Assembly: GCA_903928275.1 (NCBI GenBank)
Contig: CAIYQJ010000141.1
Span: 1-15,859 of the forward strand
Reading direction: 5' to 3'
Length of the DNA: 15,859 bases
Origin: an uncultured Chloroflexota bacterium
Lineage (GTDB): Bacteria; Chloroflexota; Limnocylindria; Limnocylindrales; CSP1-4
Below, one piece after another: positions 12,358 to 15,859 of the stretch. A program made the translations under genes and the position numbers. How positions within the stretch are numbered: position 1 is the first letter of the stretch; each line of letters starts with the position of its first letter. The notes beneath the pieces were generated by a model. It saw only the letters and a program-made list of their open reading frames with translations. It ran no database searches and was not told the origin of the DNA.

Positions 12358-13083
12358 CCAACGGTCCTCCTCGTCCGCCACGGGCTCACCGCCCTCACCG
12401 GCCCGGTCCTGTCCGGGCGCCGCCCCGGGATCCCTCTCGACGAGCGGGGCCGCGCCCAGGCCGCTGCGCTCGCCGACCGGCTGCGACCGGTGCCCCTCGC
12501 GGCGATCGTCAGCTCCCCGCTCGACCGCTGCCTCGAGACCGCGCAGGCGATCGCAGCGGGCCGCGCGCTCGGCGGTGCCGATGCGGAGGTCCACGTCGAC
12601 GAGCGGCTCCTCGAGGTCGACTACGGCGCGTGGACCGGCGGCGAGATCAAGGTGCTCGCGCGCGACCCACTCTGGCGCGTCGTGCAGGCGTCGCCGTCCG
12701 CGGTGACGTTCCCCGACGGCGAATCCCTCCGCTCGATGTCGGCTCGCGGCGTCGAGGCGGTGCGCGAGTGGAACGCGCGCCTCGGGCCCGATGCGACGTG
12801 GCTCGCGTGCACGCACGCGGACCTCATCCGGGCGATCCTCGCCGACGCGCTCGGACTTCACCTCGACGGGTACGGTCGCCTCCACGTCGACCCGTGCTCG
12901 GTCTCCGTCATCCGGTACGCCACCGCAGGCGCCACGGTCGCCCGGATGAATGACACCGGCGGGTCGGCCTCCGACCTCGTGGGCGGCCACGGACGGCGTC
13001 CCGGCCGGCCGCGTCGGGCCAAGGGTGTACAGTCGCGCCTCGAAGCCGCAGACGACACGGCCCGACCCATGGAGGAACAGTGA
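12355..13083 (+). CDS. Histidine-phosphatase-superfamily protein (MSMEG_4193-type)
   Basis: This 242-residue cytosolic protein belongs to the histidine phosphatase / phosphoglycerate mutase superfamily, in the MSMEG_4193-type group annotated as putative phosphomutase. The catalytic RHG is at 8-10 with His9 as the phosphate acceptor. SSPLDRCLETA (53-63) supplies Arg58, Glu87 (RLLEVDYG) is the likely proton donor, and THADLIRAIL (153-162) supplies the second histidine, His154. The last 45 residues are basic and low in structure, probably a disordered tail. The GTG start lacks a ribosome site and follows a -10-like box directly. Its stop overlaps the DUF3090 start in GTGA at 13080-13083. The order phosphatase, DUF3090, SCO1664 is conserved in many actinobacteria. 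The substrate is not known. Confidence 0.9.
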   Translation: MPTVLLVRHGLTALTGPVLSGRRPGIPLDERGRAQAAALADRLRPVPLAAIVSSPLDRCLETAQAIAAGRALGGADAEVHVDERLLEVDYGAWTGGEIKVLARDPLWRVVQASPSAVTFPDGESLRSMSARGVEAVREWNARLGPDATWLACTHADLIRAILADALGLHLDGYGRLHVDPCSVSVIRYATAGATVARMNDTGGSASDLVGGHGRRPGRPRRAKGVQSRLEAADDTARPMEEQ

Positions 13084-13697
13084 CCCGACGCGCCTTCCTC
13101 TTCGAGACGCCCGACCGATTCACCGCGGGAACCGTCGGCGAGCCGGGCGACCGCACATTCTTCCTCCAGGCTCGCGAGGGCACGCGCATCGCGTCGGTCG
13201 TCCTCGAGAAGCTGCAGGTAGCGGCGCTCGCCCAGCGCCTCGGGGACCTCCTCCTCGAGCTGGAGCGGCGCGGTGTCGCGGTGCCGACCACCCTGCCCGC
13301 GATCGCCCAGGACGTCGCCCCGCTCGATGAGCCGCTCGCGGAGCTCTTCCGCGTGGGGACGCTGACCATCGGCTGGGATCAGGCGCACGAGCTCGTGGTC
13401 CTCGAAGCGCTCGCGATCTCCGACGAGGACGAGGACGAGGACGTGGACGAGGACGTGGACGTGGGCGACGACGACGATGACGAGTCCGTCGAGGAGTTCG
13501 ACCTGTCCGATCTCGAGGGCGACGAGACCGACGGCCCGGACCTCATGCGCGTCCGGCTCACGCCTGCGGCCGCGGCCGGGTTCGTCGAACGGGCGTCCCG
13601 CGTCGTCGCGGCCGGGCGCCCCCCGTGCCCGCTGTGTGGGCGGCCGCTGGATCCGCAGGGCCACCTCTGTCCACGCAGGAACGGGTACCTCAACTAG
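13080..13697 (+). CDS. DUF3090 family protein
   Basis: This 205-residue protein matches DUF3090, a family of unknown function. Typical features are the N-terminal FETPDRFTAGTVGEPGDRTF segment (about 8-27), the EKLQVAALAQRLGDLL helix (43-58), the paired strands RVGTLTIGWD (91-100), and a C-terminal CPLCGRPLDPQGHLC (183-197). In the last motif, Cys183, Cys186, His195 and Cys197 could bind zinc. An acidic insert (115-152), nearly all Asp and Glu, separates the middle strand from VRLTPAAAAGF. It is encoded by a 6-base repeat and looks expanded. The start is GTG in a GTGA overlap with the phosphatase gene, and GGAGG (13071-13075) precedes it. It probably works with its two neighbours, given the conserved gene order. 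Confidence 0.9.
   Translation: MTRRAFLFETPDRFTAGTVGEPGDRTFFLQAREGTRIASVVLEKLQVAALAQRLGDLLLELERRGVAVPTTLPAIAQDVAPLDEPLAELFRVGTLTIGWDQAHELVVLEALAISDEDEDEDVDEDVDVGDDDDDESVEEFDLSDLEGDETDGPDLMRVRLTPAAAAGFVERASRVVAAGRPPCPLCGRPLDPQGHLCPRRNGYLN
13425..13466 (+). repeat. 6-bp repeat encoding an acidic tract
   Basis: Seven successive 6-base units of the form GAGGAC, GTGGAC or GTGGGC encode alternating Asp/Glu/Val residues in the DUF3090 protein. The first three units are identical. Such short repeats can slip, so the tract length may vary between strains. Confidence 0.8.
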
Positions 13698-13766
13698 GCC
13701 GGTGACCGCGACAGCCGGTACCGCACCGCCGGCACCCGACCGCAGCCGTCACGGCGGTCCTGCCAG

Positions 13767-14537
13767 ATGACCGACGACGCAACGGTCGGCCGCCAGACGG
13801 CCGGTGACATCGACATCGCGACCGCGCTCCGGCTCCTCTCGGACGGCGAGCTGGAGATCGTCGGGCGTCTCCTCTCCGCCTCCAACCTGACACTGTTCTG
13901 CCGCGTGACGATCCCCGAGGGACCCCAGGGCGGTCCGCTCGTCGGGACGTGCATCTACAAGCCTGTCCGCGGCGAGGCCCCGCTGTGGGACTTCCCGGCC
14001 GGGACGCTCGCCGCGCGAGAGAGGGCCGCCTACCTCGTCTCCGAGGCTTCCGGGTGGCGGATCGTGCCGCCCACCGTCCTGCGCGATGGGCCGTTCGGCG
14101 AGGGGATGGTGCAGCTCTGGGTGGACGTCGACGAGGCTGTCGACCCGGTCGACCTCGTCAACGAGGCGGACGAGCGCCTCCGCCGGATCGTCGTATTCGA
14201 CGCGATCGTGAACAACGGCGACCGGAAGGCGGGGCACCTGCTTCCCCGGCCGGACGGACTGATCCAGGGCGTGGATCATGGGGTGTGCTTCAACCTCGAC
14301 CCCAAGCTCCGCACCGTGCTGTGGGCCTGGCGTGGGAAGCGCCTCCGGACCGGCGAGGTCCGCGACGTGGAGAAGCTCCGCGACGCGCTCGCGGGGGCAC
14401 TCGGAGACGCGCTCACGGAGATCCTCGCGAGGCGCGAGGTGAAGTCGACCGTGCGGCGCGCCGAGGAGCTCCTCGAGAGCGGCCGCTTCCCGCTGCCGGC
14501 GCCGGATCGCCCGGCGATCCCCTGGCCGCCCTACTGA
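13767..14537 (+). CDS. SCO1664-family protein, PI-kinase/HipA-like
   Basis: This 256-residue cytosolic protein fits the SCO1664 family (TIGR03843), known to show faint similarity to phosphatidylinositol 3/4-kinases. Kinase-like landmarks are visible. Lys65 in CIYKPVRGE is the candidate ATP-binding lysine and Glu84 in ARERAAYL its salt-bridge partner. The segment FDAIVNNGDRKAGHLL (144-159) resembles a catalytic loop with Asp152 and Asn150. Asp170 in GVDHG resembles the metal-binding DxG. Whether it phosphorylates a lipid, protein or small molecule is unknown. It lies 69 bases after the DUF3090 gene on the same strand and is the last gene of the trio. No strong ribosome site precedes the ATG. 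Its stop is only six bases from the stop of the convergent VKOR gene. Confidence 0.88.
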   Translation: MTDDATVGRQTAGDIDIATALRLLSDGELEIVGRLLSASNLTLFCRVTIPEGPQGGPLVGTCIYKPVRGEAPLWDFPAGTLAARERAAYLVSEASGWRIVPPTVLRDGPFGEGMVQLWVDVDEAVDPVDLVNEADERLRRIVVFDAIVNNGDRKAGHLLPRPDGLIQGVDHGVCFNLDPKLRTVLWAWRGKRLRTGEVRDVEKLRDALAGALGDALTEILARREVKSTVRRAEELLESGRFPLPAPDRPAIPWPPY

Positions 14538-14543
14538 CCGAGA

Positions 14544-15086
14544 TCAGTCGTCAGCGGTGAGGCCCTGGGGGGCGGCCTGCCCGGCGGCCGTGATCACCTG
14601 CCCGTCGTCGGTATCTCCCGCGTCCGTCCCCCTGGGTCGATGGAACCAGACCCAGGCGCTCAGGAGGAAGCGCAGGAGCAGCGTGATGAAGTAGGTGAGG
14701 CACCACACGCAGACCGCGTCGATGACGAAGAGCTCGAGGTAGGTGAAGTACGTCTCGAAGAGGACGCCGACGAGCGATCCCACGTAGTGCGCGGCGAGCA
14801 GCCACGTCGCGCCGGTCCTCCACCACGCGAGCGCGGCGGTCATGAGGAACAGCGAGAGCATCACGCCGAAGACGGCGACCGGGATGCCGTTGATGCGGCT
14901 GTACGGGCTCGACGCGACCGTCTCGCAGCCGTGGAGCGGACCACACACCGGAGTCCCGCCCCCGACCTCGACCACGGCCAGGTACGACGCGATGCACAGG
15001 CCGATGAAGTCGAGGCCGGCGAGGACGAGGCCGGGGTGGATGTGTCGGATGCGCTGCGCCAGGCTCATGCTCCGATGATGCCGCAT
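14544..15086 (-). CDS. Vitamin K epoxide reductase (VKOR) family membrane protein
   Basis: This 180-residue integral membrane protein should use a quinone to make disulfides, which it passes to an extracytoplasmic thioredoxin-like oxidase, the role DsbB has in proteobacteria. The loop cysteines Cys48 and Cys54 (VCGPLHGCETV) and the catalytic pair Cys126-x-x-Cys129 (CVWC) are all present. So are the conserved Ser near residue 60 and GIPVAVFG (67-74). About four membrane helices fit: 18-38, 69-88, 93-113 and 121-146. There is no fused thioredoxin domain, and no DsbA-like gene lies in the window, so its partner is encoded elsewhere. The start could be ATG 15086 or ATG 15068 (MSLAQ); neither has a well-spaced ribosome site. 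The last 30 residues are a soluble tail. Confidence 0.93.
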   Translation of the reverse strand: MRHHRSMSLAQRIRHIHPGLVLAGLDFIGLCIASYLAVVEVGGGTPVCGPLHGCETVASSPYSRINGIPVAVFGVMLSLFLMTAALAWWRTGATWLLAAHYVGSLVGVLFETYFTYLELFVIDAVCVWCLTYFITLLLRFLLSAWVWFHRPRGTDAGDTDDGQVITAAGQAAPQGLTADD

Positions 15087-15132
15087 GTCGGAGCGTCGCG
15101 CATCCGCGACGTCGGGGCCGGGCGATGAGAGC

Positions 15133-15163
15133 GGCCCCGCCGGGCGACAAGCCAGGCGGGGCC
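15133..15163 (-). terminator. Strong GC hairpin downstream of the surface-protein gene
   Basis: GGCCCCGCC (15133-15141) pairs perfectly with GGCGGGGCC (15155-15163) around a 13-base loop. It lies 32 bases past the stop of the minus-strand surface-protein gene and 46 bases before the VKOR start. Beyond the stem the minus strand has only a weak T content, so termination may be partial or factor-assisted. Confidence 0.6.
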
Positions 15164-15195
15164 GAGTCGGGGGCCCGGGAGGATCGGCGGCGGGT

Positions 15196-15859
15196 TCAGC
15201 CCGCGGTGTAGTACTGGTTGGGCGTCCAGAAGCTGTTCGCGTTCACCGGGGTGGGCTGCGCCTGCGCCCGGACGTACCACGACCCCGACGGGAAGGCGAA
15301 CGTGTACTGCGCGATGCCGGAGTCGTCGATGACGACCGTGGCGCTCTTGCTCAGGACCCAGGAGCCGCCGCTCTTCAGGTAGAGCTGGAACAGGACGCCC
15401 GCCTTCGCGAGCTCCGGCCGTGCCGGCCGGACGGTGGCCGCGAAGGTGATGCTCGAGCCGGCGGAGACGCTGCCGGTGCCCGAGACCTGCGGGCGGATCG
15501 CGATCGTCTGGCGGACCGTCACGCGGAGCGCGCCATCGGTCTTCGTGGAGCCCGCCACCGAGCGGTACCAGTAGTTGCGGATCGGCGTGTAGCGGTACGT
15601 GTATGAGCCGGACGATCCGATCGTGAACGTCAGCGGCACCGCGTGCGCGTCGGCGAGCGTCGTCCAGTTCGCCTGGTCCGTCGTGACCTGGATCTGGTAC
15701 CCGGTGCCGGCCGGAGCTGTCGTCGTGAGGTCGACGTAGCGGCTCCAGTCGATCGCGTTGTTGTTCATGTACGGCGATGCCGCCGTCATGAGAAGGGTCC
15801 CCACGGGGCCTGGGGTGGGCGCCGGCGTTTGCGACGGCGTGGGCGACGGCGTGGACGAC
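15196..15859 (-). CDS. C-terminal part of a secreted linker/Ig-like-domain protein
   Basis: The frame is open from the stop at 15196 to the right edge, so the gene is cut at its 5' end and at least 221 residues are present. The visible N-terminal end is a Pro/Thr/Ser linker (TPSPTPSQTPAPTPGP), encoded partly by a 12-base repeat at 15832-15855. Such linkers join domains of exported proteins. After it comes a region rich in beta strands with aromatic residues (YTYRYTPIRNYWYRS), then an Ig-like domain running from SAGSSITFAATVRP to the end. The last residues, TPNQYYTAG, show no LPxTG anchor. The catalytic or main domain should lie outside the window. A GTG at 15802-15804 is in frame but falls inside the linker and is unlikely to be the real start. 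It is followed by a strong hairpin at 15133-15163. Confidence 0.8.
   Translation of the reverse strand, partial: SSTPSPTPSQTPAPTPGPVGTLLMTAASPYMNNNAIDWSRYVDLTTTAPAGTGYQIQVTTDQANWTTLADAHAVPLTFTIGSSGSYTYRYTPIRNYWYRSVAGSTKTDGALRVTVRQTIAIRPQVSGTGSVSAGSSITFAATVRPARPELAKAGVLFQLYLKSGGSWVLSKSATVVIDDSGIAQYTFAFPSGSWYVRAQAQPTPVNANSFWTPNQYYTAG

Noticed and set aside
12127..12990. N-terminal extension of the minus-strand membrane protein
   Set aside because: The frame is open, but its translation is antisense to the phosphatase gene and has no domain; the ATG at 12126 begins right before the first membrane helix.

Overview
The window is GC-rich (I estimate about 70 percent) and gene-dense, with many GTG starts and 4-base stop/start overlaps. 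The phosphatase / DUF3090 / SCO1664 gene trio at 12355-14537 is, to my knowledge, a signature of Actinomycetota that also occurs in Chloroflexota. Together with the generic secreted proteins, this suggests a high-GC Chloroflexota bacterium or an actinobacterium. That assignment is inference. I see no tRNA, rRNA, CRISPR array, insertion sequence or phage gene.

Left part (124-5140): a PfkB sugar kinase on the minus strand faces a plus-strand operon. The operon holds a LacI-family regulator, a GDP-mannose 3,5-epimerase homologue, a short unusual GHMP kinase and a cytidylyltransferase-fold protein. The genes are joined by an ATGA overlap, a 3-base gap and a GTGA overlap. Two abutting LacI-type operators cover a putative extended -10 promoter ahead of the regulator. 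The set looks like a sugar-responsive pathway that phosphorylates a sugar at C1, activates it with a nucleotide and epimerises it. The nucleotidyltransferase is a complete internal duplication whose first copy has lost its HxGH active site. This is the most unusual object in the window.

Middle part (5347-11179): a secreted beta-lactamase-fold serine hydrolase with a long C-terminal region meets, tail to tail, a small uncharacterised minus-strand gene. A 320-base structured intergenic region follows, then a DNA-binding-like protein with a C-terminal helix-turn-helix. Next come a secreted NodB polysaccharide deacetylase with a 24-bp-repeat linker and a convincing methylmalonyl-CoA decarboxylase (scpB) on the minus strand.

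Right part (11257-15859): a two-helix membrane protein of unknown function diverges from the conserved trio of histidine-phosphatase-like protein, DUF3090 protein and PI-kinase/HipA-like protein. The trio appears to start from a leaderless promoter. It converges with a VKOR-type disulfide-forming membrane protein. The window ends inside a secreted repeat/linker protein whose N-terminus lies beyond the right edge.
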